Shown here in pieces: positions 1-8,559 of a stretch of DNA of 53,328 nucleotides (position 1 is its first letter; each line of letters opens with the position of its first letter). A model generated the notes under the pieces. It was not told the DNA's origin. It ran no database searches and saw only the letters and a program-made list of their open reading frames with translations. The stretch spans positions 1 to 53,328 of the forward strand of contig PBOR01000059.1 of assembly GCA_002724395.1 (NCBI GenBank), written 5' to 3'. A program made the position numbers and the translations under genes. Source of the stretch: Rhodospirillaceae bacterium (GTDB taxonomy: Bacteria; Pseudomonadota; Alphaproteobacteria; UBA8366).

Positions 1-143
1 CTGAACGATCTCACGTCAAAAAATCACTAATCGCTGCAACCTTCGTTAAATCTATAGCTGAATCCAATTCGGAAAATGATTGCAGTAAATACGCTGCCCA
101 TTATTGTGTCTGATTTCTGCAGGCAGGGACTTTTTCGCTTGTC

Positions 144-479
144 ATGATCGCTCGTCTGCCAACAAATTTATGGGTCAAAGCACATATTGCCAAATGTTCC
201 GCTTTGGGCGTGCCGGTGGGTGTGTTGCACCGCGGTGACCCCCATAGTGGTATCGTAGTTTTAAAGCTAAACCGCCTGGAAGCGGGGTGCGATATTCTAG
301 TACAAGGACGAAATGAGCGAGGTGCTTTGGTTTGGCAGCCTGCGTTGGAGGGGCGCCGGGTGGAGGAGCCAGAGGCGGATGCTTTTATTGAACGCCAGCG
401 ACAATATGATCCTGATGTTTGGGTTATTGAGGTCGAAGACCGGGAAGAACGAAACTTATTTGAGAACCCTAAAATGTAA
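144..479 (+). CDS. DUF1491 family protein
   Basis: A 111-residue protein matching, from memory, the alphaproteobacterial DUF1491 family of roughly 110 residues. Visible hallmarks are an N-terminal LPTNLWVKAHI segment, a central strand region ending VLKLNRLEAG, and the C-terminal pattern EADAFIERQRQYDPDVWVIE followed by EDREER. No catalytic motif, signal peptide or membrane segment is visible, so it is probably a small cytoplasmic protein of unknown function. The ATG start is chosen by length and family pattern; the purine stretch AGGGA near 125-129 is rather far upstream to be a good ribosome binding site. It precedes mmsA in the same direction with a gap of about 98 bases. Confidence 0.8.
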   Translation: MIARLPTNLWVKAHIAKCSALGVPVGVLHRGDPHSGIVVLKLNRLEAGCDILVQGRNERGALVWQPALEGRRVEEPEADAFIERQRQYDPDVWVIEVEDREERNLFENPKM

Positions 480-577
480 TATGGTGGCAATCCTCTTGCT
501 TCAAAGTACATGAGGAAGCTACACAAAACCTGCATTGTCGAAACTCGGCATTTACCAGAAGTTAAAGGGAATGATTT

Positions 578-2077
578 ATGGCGACAGAACTTACCCATTA
601 TATCGGCGGTAAACACGTCAAGGGCGGAAGCGGTCGATTTGCTGATGTATTTAATCCTGCGACAGGTGATGTTTCTGGACAGGTGCCGTTGGCAAATGAA
701 GATGAAGTGAATGCCGTTATTGAGAATTCTCAGGCTGCCTTTCATGCTTGGGCTGCAACGCCGGTGCCAAAGCGCGCCGCAATCATGTTCTCAATGCGCG
801 AAGTGATGACGCAGAAAAAGGATAAGCTTGCCGAGGCCATCAGTCAGGAACATGGAAAAACCTTTGAAGATGCATTAGGTGAAATTCAGCGTGGCATCGA
901 CGTAGTCGAATTTGCCTGTGGTATTCCTCATTTGATTAAGGGCGAGTTGTCGCCAAATGTGGGTGGTGATATTGACACCTATTCTATCCGCGAAGCGCTA
1001 GGTGTGGTTGGCGGCATAACTCCTTTTAATTTTCCCGTCATGGTGCCTTGTTGGATGGGTGTTATGGCGGTTGCGTGCGGGAATGCGTTTATCAACAAAC
1101 CGTCTGAGCGAGATCCTTCAGCGGCATTGATACTAGCGGAATTTTGGACAGAGGCAGGTCTACCGGATGGAATTTGGAATGTGCTGAACGGTGACAAGGT
1201 GGCGGTAGATGGGTTGCTCACACATCTAAATGTTCCAGCGATCAGCTTCGTTGGATCCACGAAAATTGGGGAATACGTTTACCAAACCGGTAATGCGCAC
1301 AATAAGCGTGTTCAGTCATTTTGCGGAGCGAAGAATCATATGATCGTCATGCCGGACGCTAATATGGACCAAGCGGTGGATGCACTAATGGGTGCGGGCT
1401 ATGGTTCTGCCGGCGAACGCTGCATGGCTATCTCGGTCGCGGTGCCGGTGGGTGAGGGCACGGCGGATGAATTGGTAAAACGACTTAAACCGCGGGTTCA
1501 GGGGCTAAAAATTGGCCCCTACAACGATCCCGAAGCAGATATGGGGCCTGTGATTACCGGTGAAGCTAAGGACCGCATCGAAGGCTTTATTACCCAAGGA
1601 ACTAAAGAAGGTGCGGATCTCGTCGTCGATGGCCGTGGTGTCAGTTTACAAGGGTATGAGGAAGGATTTTTCCTCGGCGGATCTTTGTTTGATCGAGTAA
1701 CGCCGGAGATGGAAATTTATAAACAAGAAATATTTGGACCTGTCTTAAGTGTTGCGCGGGCTCGTGATTTCGATCAAGCGGTCACGATGGTGAATGATCA
1801 CGAGTATGGCAACGGTGTTGCCATATTCACTCAAGATGGTGATGCGGCACGCGCTTTCTCCAGTAAAGTGGATGTGGGCATGATCGGTGTAAACGTGCCT
1901 ATCCCCGTGCCTATGGCGTTTCACCATTTTGGTGGATCAAAGCGTTCGAAATTCGGTGATAGCCAAATGCACGGACCTCAGTCGGTACATTTTTTCACCA
2001 AAATGAAAACGGTTTCCGCCCGATGGCCAAGCGGCATTAAAGATGGTGCGCAGTTTACTATGCCGACTAACCGATAG
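578..2077 (+). CDS. mmsA: CoA-acylating methylmalonate-semialdehyde dehydrogenase
   Basis: Converts methylmalonate semialdehyde (or malonate semialdehyde) with CoA and NAD+ to propionyl-CoA (or acetyl-CoA), in valine, beta-alanine or inositol breakdown; cytoplasmic. At 499 residues it has normal family length. It shows the aldehyde dehydrogenase fold with GITPFNFPVMVP near residues 147-158, the subfamily sequence FCGAKNHMIVMPDAN in place of the usual ELGGK region (an Asn where most ALDHs have the general-base Glu), and the nucleophile in GERCMA at about Cys282. AAAGGGA lies 7 bases before the ATG and fixes the start. The next gene converges with a gap of only 7 bases. No partner valine-pathway gene is adjacent, although CoA enzymes occur elsewhere in the window. 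Confidence 0.92.
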   Translation: MATELTHYIGGKHVKGGSGRFADVFNPATGDVSGQVPLANEDEVNAVIENSQAAFHAWAATPVPKRAAIMFSMREVMTQKKDKLAEAISQEHGKTFEDALGEIQRGIDVVEFACGIPHLIKGELSPNVGGDIDTYSIREALGVVGGITPFNFPVMVPCWMGVMAVACGNAFINKPSERDPSAALILAEFWTEAGLPDGIWNVLNGDKVAVDGLLTHLNVPAISFVGSTKIGEYVYQTGNAHNKRVQSFCGAKNHMIVMPDANMDQAVDALMGAGYGSAGERCMAISVAVPVGEGTADELVKRLKPRVQGLKIGPYNDPEADMGPVITGEAKDRIEGFITQGTKEGADLVVDGRGVSLQGYEEGFFLGGSLFDRVTPEMEIYKQEIFGPVLSVARARDFDQAVTMVNDHEYGNGVAIFTQDGDAARAFSSKVDVGMIGVNVPIPVPMAFHHFGGSKRSKFGDSQMHGPQSVHFFTKMKTVSARWPSGIKDGAQFTMPTNR

Positions 2078-2084
2078 TAGGTGC

Positions 2085-2801
2085 TTAAACGCGATCTGGA
2101 TAATCACTAAAGATAGAATCGACGCCCCAGTTGAATAATAAGGCGGCCCTTTCGGGGTCGTTAACTGTGTAGCATAGAAGATGGTAATCAGCACTTTTTA
2201 TGGTATTGGCTTGTTCTTGAGAGAGGTGTTTGTGGTTACAGTGGAGCGAGAAACAATCCCATTTTTGCAGCTTAGAATGCCAATCTTCAGGAACCTTGTT
2301 AACGAGAAGCCCTCGTGGCGTATCAAATAAATATTTGTGTAGCGTTCCAATAACGGTTTCCGAAAAACTCGACATGATAATCGAAAATGGTATTTGGGAG
2401 GAGTTAACCACCTCTATAACAGCTTTAGCAGTTTCCTCGCTCGTTTCCGGTGCAGGTTTTATTTCCACATTGCAGCCAAGACCAAGGGCTTCGGCGAGAA
2501 GTAGTGTCTCTGCAAGGGTTGGGATCGGCTCGTCAGCAAAACTCTCGTCAAACCAAGAACCTGCATCGAGTGTTCTAAGGTCATTTAATGATTGTGCCGA
2601 GATGGGACCTTTTCCGTTAGTCGTGCGGTTAAGCGTACTGTCGTGCATTAGGATAGGAATGCCATCATGTGAAAGCATTACATCAAACTCAACCCAACGT
2701 GCGCCGAGGTTCGCTGCCTTTCTAATGCTAGCGAGAGTATTTTCGGGCGCATGTCCAGCAGCGCCACGATGACCAATCTTTTTTGGAATTTTGACCGCCA
2801 T
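2085..2801 (-). CDS. ugpQ: Glycerophosphodiester phosphodiesterase
   Basis: Hydrolyses glycerophosphodiesters to glycerol-3-phosphate and an alcohol, in lipid headgroup recycling. The 238-residue protein has the GDPD-family catalytic sequences: HRGAAGHAPENT at residues 10-21 with the catalytic His, then VEFDVMLSHDGIPILMHDS with the metal ligands and second His, and NVEIKP further on. There is no signal peptide, so a cytoplasmic UgpQ-type enzyme is more likely than the periplasmic GlpQ type. It lies 12 bases downstream of the TerC gene on the same strand and probably shares its transcript. It converges with mmsA. Confidence 0.88.
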   Translation of the reverse strand: MAVKIPKKIGHRGAAGHAPENTLASIRKAANLGARWVEFDVMLSHDGIPILMHDSTLNRTTNGKGPISAQSLNDLRTLDAGSWFDESFADEPIPTLAETLLLAEALGLGCNVEIKPAPETSEETAKAVIEVVNSSQIPFSIIMSSFSETVIGTLHKYLFDTPRGLLVNKVPEDWHSKLQKWDCFSLHCNHKHLSQEQANTIKSADYHLLCYTVNDPERAALLFNWGVDSIFSDYPDRV

Positions 2802-2813
2802 GGCTTCTATTTA

Positions 2814-3425
2814 TTAGGTGGCGTTGATCAGTGCATGCACTTCCAGACCGCCTCGGTAGATCATATCGGCGGAGACCCAAATGATTATGGCAAGGCCCAC
2901 GTAGGCAATCCAACGATATTTGTCCAGGAGCCTAGCGATATAGTTTGCGGCGAAGGCCATCAAAGCGATGGAAAGCACCAAACCAAAAATAAGAATTTCT
3001 ATATGGTCCCTTGCAGCTCCGGCTACCGCCAATACGTTGTCTAGAGACATTGAGACGTCGGCTATAATAATATTCCGCAGAGCCCGGCGCATGCCGATTT
3101 TCACGTCATCATTATTAGTCATAGCGACTTGTTCTTGGTCACCGCCACGAATTTCTGTCCACATATTCCAGCAAACCCAAGCAAGAAGAAGTCCGCCGAC
3201 AAGTAAGAGACCGGGAACTTTCAAAAGGTAGACGGTTGTTGCCGCAAAAATGATGCGAAGTATCGTTGCCACGACGATGCCGAAGACAATTGCTTTTTTG
3301 CGCAGCGCGAGTGGTAGGCCTGCGACAGCTAGACCAATTACGACGGCATTATCACCGGAAAGTACGAGATCAATTGCGACGACCTGGAGAAAGGCGATGA
3401 CTTGAGGACTAAAGATGGATTCCAT
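2814..3425 (-). CDS. TerC/YjbE-family integral membrane protein
   Basis: A 203-residue membrane protein of the TerC family, whose members are linked to metal-ion (often manganese) export or tellurite resistance; the substrate cannot be read from sequence. It has about six or seven hydrophobic segments and the two internally repeated acidic motifs of the family: DLVLSGDNAVVIGLA near residues 20-34 and ADVSMSLDNVLAVAG in the second half. Start ATG at 3425. It is followed 12 bases later by ugpQ, and preceded by a strong hairpin that separates it from the hydratase-cupin-dioxygenase genes. Confidence 0.87.
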   Translation of the reverse strand: MESIFSPQVIAFLQVVAIDLVLSGDNAVVIGLAVAGLPLALRKKAIVFGIVVATILRIIFAATTVYLLKVPGLLLVGGLLLAWVCWNMWTEIRGGDQEQVAMTNNDDVKIGMRRALRNIIIADVSMSLDNVLAVAGAARDHIEILIFGLVLSIALMAFAANYIARLLDKYRWIAYVGLAIIIWVSADMIYRGGLEVHALINAT

Positions 3426-3477
3426 GAATGTCTTTCAGACAAAAAGATCGATTGTGTTCTATCAATGCACTCAGATC

Positions 3478-3510
3478 AGCGGCACCAGAATAAATACCCC
3501 TGGTGCCGCT
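3478..3510 (-). terminator. Strong 11-bp hairpin, probable terminator of the ech-cupin-TauD transcript
   Basis: A perfect inverted repeat: AGCGGCACCAG at 3478-3488 and CTGGTGCCGCT at 3500-3510, with an 11-base loop. It lies just past the stop codon of the minus-strand hydratase gene and before the start of the TerC gene. No T-run follows on the minus strand, so termination would be non-canonical; a role in mRNA 3'-end protection is an alternative. Confidence 0.5.
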
Positions 3511-3523
3511 TCTACTGTATTTG

Positions 3524-4312
3524 TTAGGCGCGGAACTTGTTGAAGTCTGGTTTTCGTCCCTCGACCCAGGATGCGGTTCCCTCCATACGTTCGGGCGCAT
3601 CTGAGAATAGATCTATCATGTCGCGAGCGTGGAACAACGCCGGGTATTGCATGTCGGTTTTGAGGTTCATGGAGGTTTTTAAGATGCGCAGTGAAGTAGG
3701 GCTTTGCTCCAATACTTCATCGCACCATGCGTCCACCTCTTCATAAAGCTTATCAAAGGGAACGACTTTATTAACTAGCCCCATTTCAAGGGCTTCCTGA
3801 GCGGAATATTCCCGTGACAGAAAAATGATTTCGCGTGCCTTGCGCTCTCCAACAAAATGCGACATCAATGTTGTGCCCCAAAACATCGGGGCGCCGGCGC
3901 GTTTAGAGCCGTGCTGGCCGAGAACGGCATTGTCTGACGCAATAGCGAGATCGCAAAGCATTTGTAGTTGATTGCCACTGCCGATGGCACGGCCATTTAC
4001 AGCAGCAATTACCGGTTTGCCGCAGCCGCGAATAGCTTGGGCGGCACCAAGTAATTTTCGGAAATGAGTGCGGTGCGTTCCAGGTCGTTTGGTCAGATGC
4101 TGTTTGACTTGGCCGCCTTCGTTGAAATGGGTGTTGCCGGCGCCCGTCAAGACGACGACGCCAATCGCCGGATCAGAGTCTGCTTCATGGAAGGCAGTCA
4201 TGATTTCTACGAAGGAATCACCTGTTGTTGCGTTGTCAATTTCCGGCCGGTTCAGCGTGATTGTGGCTACATGTGGGCGTTTAACCTCATATAGAATATC
4301 TTTAAAATCCAT
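3524..4312 (-). CDS. Enoyl-CoA hydratase/isomerase family protein, BadI/MenB-like
   Basis: A crotonase-fold protein of 262 residues. It shows the CoA/oxyanion features of the family: TITLNRPEIDNA near the N-terminus, GKPVIAAVNGRAIGSGNQLQ in the middle, and CDLAIASDNAVLGQHGSK. The stretch with LGQHGSK, FWGTTLMSHFVGERKARE and a C-terminal EGRKPDF resembles MenB (dihydroxynaphthoyl-CoA synthase) and BadI (ketocyclohexanecarboxyl-CoA hydrolase) more than ordinary beta-oxidation hydratases. That points to ring formation or ring opening on a CoA thioester, but the substrate is inferred only. It sits 38 bases downstream of the bicupin gene as the last gene of a four-gene minus-strand block with cupins and a TauD-like oxygenase. 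Confidence 0.8.
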   Translation of the reverse strand: MDFKDILYEVKRPHVATITLNRPEIDNATTGDSFVEIMTAFHEADSDPAIGVVVLTGAGNTHFNEGGQVKQHLTKRPGTHRTHFRKLLGAAQAIRGCGKPVIAAVNGRAIGSGNQLQMLCDLAIASDNAVLGQHGSKRAGAPMFWGTTLMSHFVGERKAREIIFLSREYSAQEALEMGLVNKVVPFDKLYEEVDAWCDEVLEQSPTSLRILKTSMNLKTDMQYPALFHARDMIDLFSDAPERMEGTASWVEGRKPDFNKFRA

Positions 4313-4350
4313 TTTCTTTCCCTTTTTCTTTGCTGGTAATTTTATTTTTG

Positions 4351-5148
4351 TTAGGCTTGAACTTTTGCCTCTAGAAATTCAGTCGATTCGAAATAACAAT
4401 AACGTGTCGGTCCTGAAGTGGTTTTGAAATCGAACGGAACCCCTTTGGGCACGTGCAGCAAGTCACCGCTTGACACCGATTTAGCGTCACCGTCGATATT
4501 GGCATCACTGCCGCCGGTCATGATGTAGATAAAACGTTCATGGAGGGTTTTTTCGGTGTTTTCTTTATAGCCTTCAGGGGAGTCGACCAGCGCGAAATTG
4601 ATGCGTTGACCTTCGATCAATTTTACAGAACGGGTGGAACTAGGTGGTGCTTCTAAATCTCCCGTAAGCGGGTAATAGCAATCGTTGAGCCCGTCTATGA
4701 TAGCCTCCGATGCTTCGGGCATTTTTTCTTGGCCCGGATAGATGCCTGCATCGTGTTTTGCTTTCAAATCGTCGATGGAGGGCGCTTCCTCCGGCGGCGC
4801 TTCGTCTGCGGCAATGCCAGCCAGCGTCCAAGTATTGTCTTTGCAATAAAGATAGCTGACCGGACCGTCTTCGCAGGCTTTCATAGAATGGCGCGCATTA
4901 GGCGGCACATGGACGAAAGTGCCAGCTTCTACAATCCGGTGGTCTTTGCCAACAACGGAATTGATTTTACCGGAGATTGGGTAAACCATTAGTTCATTAG
5001 GATGGTAGTGAAGCTGGGAACCGGTCCCGGCCTCCTTGTTATTATTTCGGAGCGTCATAAAAGTGCCGGTGACGATGGCTCCTTTGCCGGATGACAAATG
5101 CGGATTGGTCCGAAGTTGTTCCATATTTTCAAAACGGTAATAGGGCAT
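4351..5148 (-). CDS. Two-cupin-domain protein
   Basis: About 265 residues with two cupin domains. The first (roughly residues 25-100) has a full metal-binding pattern: GSQLHYHPNELMVYPISG, then GTFVHVPPNARHSM, giving the HxH, Glu and distal His ligands. The second (roughly residues 180-255) keeps the fold pattern, HERFIYIMTGG and GDLLHVPKGVPFDF, but lacks the HxH pair and the distal His, so it may be structural. Function is unknown; bicupins include aromatic-ring dioxygenases and isomerases. The start at 5148 (MPYYRFENM) is chosen because AGAGAG precedes it at good spacing and it avoids overlapping the upstream gene; an earlier in-frame start at 5202 would overlap it. The single-cupin gene lies 10 bases upstream. 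Confidence 0.8.
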   Translation of the reverse strand: MPYYRFENMEQLRTNPHLSSGKGAIVTGTFMTLRNNNKEAGTGSQLHYHPNELMVYPISGKINSVVGKDHRIVEAGTFVHVPPNARHSMKACEDGPVSYLYCKDNTWTLAGIAADEAPPEEAPSIDDLKAKHDAGIYPGQEKMPEASEAIIDGLNDCYYPLTGDLEAPPSSTRSVKLIEGQRINFALVDSPEGYKENTEKTLHERFIYIMTGGSDANIDGDAKSVSSGDLLHVPKGVPFDFKTTSGPTRYCYFESTEFLEAKVQA

Positions 5149-5158
5149 TTTTAACTCT

Positions 5159-5653
5159 CTAGATAGGCTTTTCGTCAAGCTCGGTTTGGCCGGGCTTTGC
5201 ATCTGGATGAATGCGAGGGCCGTCTTCTATACCATCTACGGCCGGGCCGGAAATCCCGTGGCGGGTGTCTTTTGCGACGAAGAAAATCACATCTTTTTCA
5301 GGTGTTGCCATGCAGCTATGTTCTGTGCCGGCGGGTATATGGACGCAATGGCCCGCTGGGCAGAGTACAGTTTGGTCATCGATATCGCACTGCAAAGTAC
5401 CCTGCAGAACAAAGTTATATTGTTCGTTCGGATGGGTATGGCGCTTAGAGCCGGTACCAGCGGCTTTGTGGATATAGCCCACAATAACCTTCTCTCCGAA
5501 GAGCGCGCCGCCAAATGATGAAGATTTGCCCGATAATCTTTTCTTTAGCTGAATGGTAGCACTTGTTTCGTTGTCCGGCTCGGTATCTAGGGCATCCATT
5601 TTGTAGACATATTGGATTTTTCCCTCGTTATAGGCGGAATATTTCTGAGACAT
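5159..5653 (-). CDS. Single-domain cupin protein
   Basis: A 164-residue protein with one cupin domain in its central part. The metal site is complete: GSKRHTHPNEQYNFVLQG followed by GHCVHIPAGTEHSCM gives two His, one Glu and a distal His. The phrases GTGSKRHTHPNEQ here and GTGSQLHYHPNEL in the next gene are clearly alike, so the two probably arose by duplication. No signal peptide. Reaction unknown; it could be an isomerase, a dioxygenase or a small-ligand sensor. It lies 44 bases downstream of the TauD-like gene and 10 bases upstream of the bicupin gene, which suggests one transcript. Confidence 0.8.
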   Translation of the reverse strand: MSQKYSAYNEGKIQYVYKMDALDTEPDNETSATIQLKKRLSGKSSSFGGALFGEKVIVGYIHKAAGTGSKRHTHPNEQYNFVLQGTLQCDIDDQTVLCPAGHCVHIPAGTEHSCMATPEKDVIFFVAKDTRHGISGPAVDGIEDGPRIHPDAKPGQTELDEKPI

Positions 5654-5697
5654 TTTCTCGTCCTCTCAAATTTTTTACTCGGTTGTCTCACGGATAT

Positions 5698-6561
5698 TTA
5701 GGCGGTGTAGAATGGAGCATCGCCTTTTACCTGTGTTCTATACAGAGTTCTGCTGTATTTTGCCGTATCATAGGGAGTGGCAGTGTGCAATGTGCAGCGA
5801 TTGTCCCAGATGACTAAATCTCTTACTTGCCATTTATGGCAATAGGTGAAATTACCGCTTTCCATAAAAGCTTCTATCTCCTCCAGTAATGCGCGAGAGG
5901 CGGTTTCATCCAGGTCACCGATCTTTGACACCATTTCTTTTACCAGAAACACCGATTTCCGCCCTGTATCTGGGTGAGTTCTGATGGCCGGATGATTGGC
6001 TGGTGGTACATGTGCTATTTGCTCGGGCGTTAAAGGTGGACGTTCTGGATATAATTCAGAATAACGATAGTTTCTATCATGGACCGCTTGTTGGCCGTTC
6101 AATTTAGCTAGGGTCTTTTTTGGTAACGCGTCATGCACTGCACGCATGTCGGCAAATAGTGTGTCTGCACCTACCGGTGGACAGTCAATGCCATAAAGGA
6201 TCGTCACATATCCCGTTTCGGGTAAAAACGAGAGATCGCTATGCCAATAGTGACCACCGTTAAAGGTACCAACTAATTTCCCGTTCTTTTTAGCATTGGA
6301 AAGTACACGAACTTCCGGATATTTCGGGAAAGTGTGCTCGGCTAAATGATGAATGTCCGGTGTGCCAAAATTCTTAGTGAAGCTTGATAAGTTAGCTGGC
6401 TCGAGCTCTTGATTTGGGAAGAAAATCACACCGTATTGATGGAGAGCGTTCTTGATAGTTAGAAAAATATCTGGATCCAGAGGTTGTGCCAAATTTACGC
6501 CCGTAATTTTGGCCGCAAATTCCTCATTTACTGGAGCGATTTTCAGCGCTTTTGATGCCAT
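5698..6561 (-). CDS. TauD/TfdA-family Fe(II)/2-oxoglutarate dioxygenase
   Basis: A 287-residue cytoplasmic dioxygenase that would couple 2-oxoglutarate decarboxylation to hydroxylation of a small substrate. Iron ligands are visible as His107 and Asp109 in HYWHSDLSF and distal His259 in CTLHTATPYD; Arg275 in LYRTQ fits the 2-oxoglutarate carboxylate clamp. The substrate cannot be assigned; taurine, 2,4-D-like aryloxyacids, alkylsulfates and amino acid derivatives are all used by relatives. It is the first gene of a minus-strand block with two cupins and a BadI/MenB-like hydratase, and is divergent from ggt across about 190 bases. It differs clearly from the three TauD-like genes at 47.6-50.3 kb. 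Confidence 0.87.
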   Translation of the reverse strand: MASKALKIAPVNEEFAAKITGVNLAQPLDPDIFLTIKNALHQYGVIFFPNQELEPANLSSFTKNFGTPDIHHLAEHTFPKYPEVRVLSNAKKNGKLVGTFNGGHYWHSDLSFLPETGYVTILYGIDCPPVGADTLFADMRAVHDALPKKTLAKLNGQQAVHDRNYRYSELYPERPPLTPEQIAHVPPANHPAIRTHPDTGRKSVFLVKEMVSKIGDLDETASRALLEEIEAFMESGNFTYCHKWQVRDLVIWDNRCTLHTATPYDTAKYSRTLYRTQVKGDAPFYTA

Positions 6562-6754
6562 TGTTCGACGGTCTCCCTATTTGGAATACGAATTTCGGTC
6601 CTCTAATTCTTTGTAAGAAGTCAAAATAGTCGAATTTGAACGCTAGTTGAAGCGGTTCACTATAGTAAACGTCGGTTTACTTTTTTTCATATAAAGCATG
6701 AGATGTCTACATTTCTTGCTTCTCCGTTGCTCAGGATAGAGCTTATGGTGAGGC

Positions 6755-8503
6755 ATGATGATTAGAAATTTTCCAAATTTGATTTTGAGATTTTTGTTGA
6801 TGGCGCTGGTCTTTACCATTGTCTTCATTAGCGGTGTGGCAATGGCGGTAGAGCGAAGTGCCGTATTGTCACGAAAGGACGTCTTTCGCCCAATTTTTGC
6901 ACCAAACGGTATGGTAGCGAGCCAAGAAGCGACCGCAAGCCGCATTGGGCGTGATATTTTAAAAAAAGGCGGAAATGCTGTGGATGCGGCGATTGCTGTT
7001 GGGCTGGCACTGGCCGTGACGTTGCCGCGGGCGGGCAATTTAGGGGGCGGTGGTTTTATGTTAGTCCATATGGCCGCAAGTAAAAAAACTGTTGCCATCG
7101 ATTACCGAGAAATGGCGCCTCAAGCGGCATCCAAGAATATGTACATCAGGCCTGATGGCTCCGTTGATAAAAAAGCATCGCGTTCTGGGTATAGTGCCGT
7201 TGGGGTGCCGGGCACTGTCGCGGGGTTCGCGTTGGCATATAAAAAATTTGGATCACTGCCTTGGCACGTCTTGGTTGAGCCCGCCGTTGCTTTGGCGGCA
7301 AATGGCATTGTTGTAACGGAATTTATGGCGAACGGGTTGGAACGCCGGAAAGAGTCCCTTGGAAGATGGGCGTCAACACGTGCGGTGTTCTTTCGGAGCG
7401 GCATGCCGGTGCGGCCTGGTGATCTTCTGATGCAAAAGGATTTGGCATGGTCGCTCAGTCAAATTGCTCGCCACGGAGCATCGTCATTTTACAATGGTGA
7501 AATTGCCAAACGGATTGTGCGAGCGATGCGGGAGAATGGAGGACTAATTACTGCTGCAGATTTGGCTGCCTATCGGCCGGTCATACGCGAACCTGTGCGT
7601 GGGTGGTATCGTGGAGTGGAGGTGGTCTCTATGCCCCCGCCAAGTTCCGGTGGCATACATCTCATCCAGATGCTTAACATAATAGAGGCTTATAATATTG
7701 GGAAAATGGGGCCACAAAGCGCTGCTAGCTTGCACATTATGATCGAAGCAATGCGCCGTGCTTTTGCTGATCGGTCAAAATATTTGGGTGATCCGGCCTT
7801 TTGGGATGTGCCCATCAAAGGGCTGATTTCTAAAAATTATTCGGCAACATGGCGAAAGGGCATCGATCCAAATAATGCGACTAGATCCGCGGATATTGCG
7901 CCCGGTATTCCCAGGCCTCACGAAAGTCCCGATACGACACATTTTACTATTGCGGATCATTTCGGAAATTTTGTTACGAATACCTACACACTCAACTTCA
8001 GCTATGGGAGCCGGGTAGTAGCAAATGGCACGGGAATTCTGCTCAATAATGAGATGGATGATTTCTCTGCGAAACCTGGTGTACCAAATGCTTTTGGCCT
8101 GGTTGGTGGTGTAGCTAATGCTATCGAACCGTTAAAAAGGCCACTTAGTTCGATGACGCCACTATTCTTATTCAAGGATGGCAAACCATGGCTGGCCACC
8201 GGTGGCCCCGGCGGAAGCCGAATAATCACTAATATGCTTCATCTTGTAGTGAATATTGTCGATCACGGAATGAATATTGCGGAGGCGACTGTAGCGCCTC
8301 GGGTTCATCACCAATGGCTTCCAGACATAGTGCGCGTTGAAGAAACTCTTAGCGTCGACACCGCGCGATTACTGGTGGGCCTTGGTCATAGGTTAAAAAT
8401 GGGTGATGCTATGGGTAGCACACAGTCCGTTATGCAAACAGGCAACGGATATTATGGATTTTCTGACCCGCGGCGGCCAGGTGCGCTGACTATTGGATAT
8501 TAA
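6755..8503 (+). CDS. ggt: Gamma-glutamyltransferase
   Basis: Transfers or hydrolyses the gamma-glutamyl group of glutathione and related compounds; normally periplasmic and self-cleaved into two subunits. The 582-residue precursor has a hydrophobic N-terminal signal (residues about 9-30, LILRFLLMALVFTIVFIS), the large-subunit motif GGGGFMLVH, and the autoprocessing site in SPDTTHFTIAD with the nucleophilic Thr at about 394. The small subunit retains NNEMDDF, PLSSMTPLF and the GGPGGSRI oxyanion region. Full length, no missing motif. It is divergent from the TauD-like gene and followed by mtnA 56 bases later. Confidence 0.93.
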   Translation: MMIRNFPNLILRFLLMALVFTIVFISGVAMAVERSAVLSRKDVFRPIFAPNGMVASQEATASRIGRDILKKGGNAVDAAIAVGLALAVTLPRAGNLGGGGFMLVHMAASKKTVAIDYREMAPQAASKNMYIRPDGSVDKKASRSGYSAVGVPGTVAGFALAYKKFGSLPWHVLVEPAVALAANGIVVTEFMANGLERRKESLGRWASTRAVFFRSGMPVRPGDLLMQKDLAWSLSQIARHGASSFYNGEIAKRIVRAMRENGGLITAADLAAYRPVIREPVRGWYRGVEVVSMPPPSSGGIHLIQMLNIIEAYNIGKMGPQSAASLHIMIEAMRRAFADRSKYLGDPAFWDVPIKGLISKNYSATWRKGIDPNNATRSADIAPGIPRPHESPDTTHFTIADHFGNFVTNTYTLNFSYGSRVVANGTGILLNNEMDDFSAKPGVPNAFGLVGGVANAIEPLKRPLSSMTPLFLFKDGKPWLATGGPGGSRIITNMLHLVVNIVDHGMNIAEATVAPRVHHQWLPDIVRVEETLSVDTARLLVGLGHRLKMGDAMGSTQSVMQTGNGYYGFSDPRRPGALTIGY

Positions 8504-8559
8504 ACCCTCATAATAGTTCTTCGCTTTACAAGTTTGCGTGTTAGCTCCAATTTGCACTC

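Noticed and set aside
1..113. Open stretch in the third frame from the left edge ending at a TGA near 113
   Set aside because: Too short and without recognisable sequence to claim the end of an upstream gene.
101..745. 214-codon minus-strand frame over DUF1491 and mmsA start
   Set aside because: Shadow of two well-supported plus-strand genes, biased composition.
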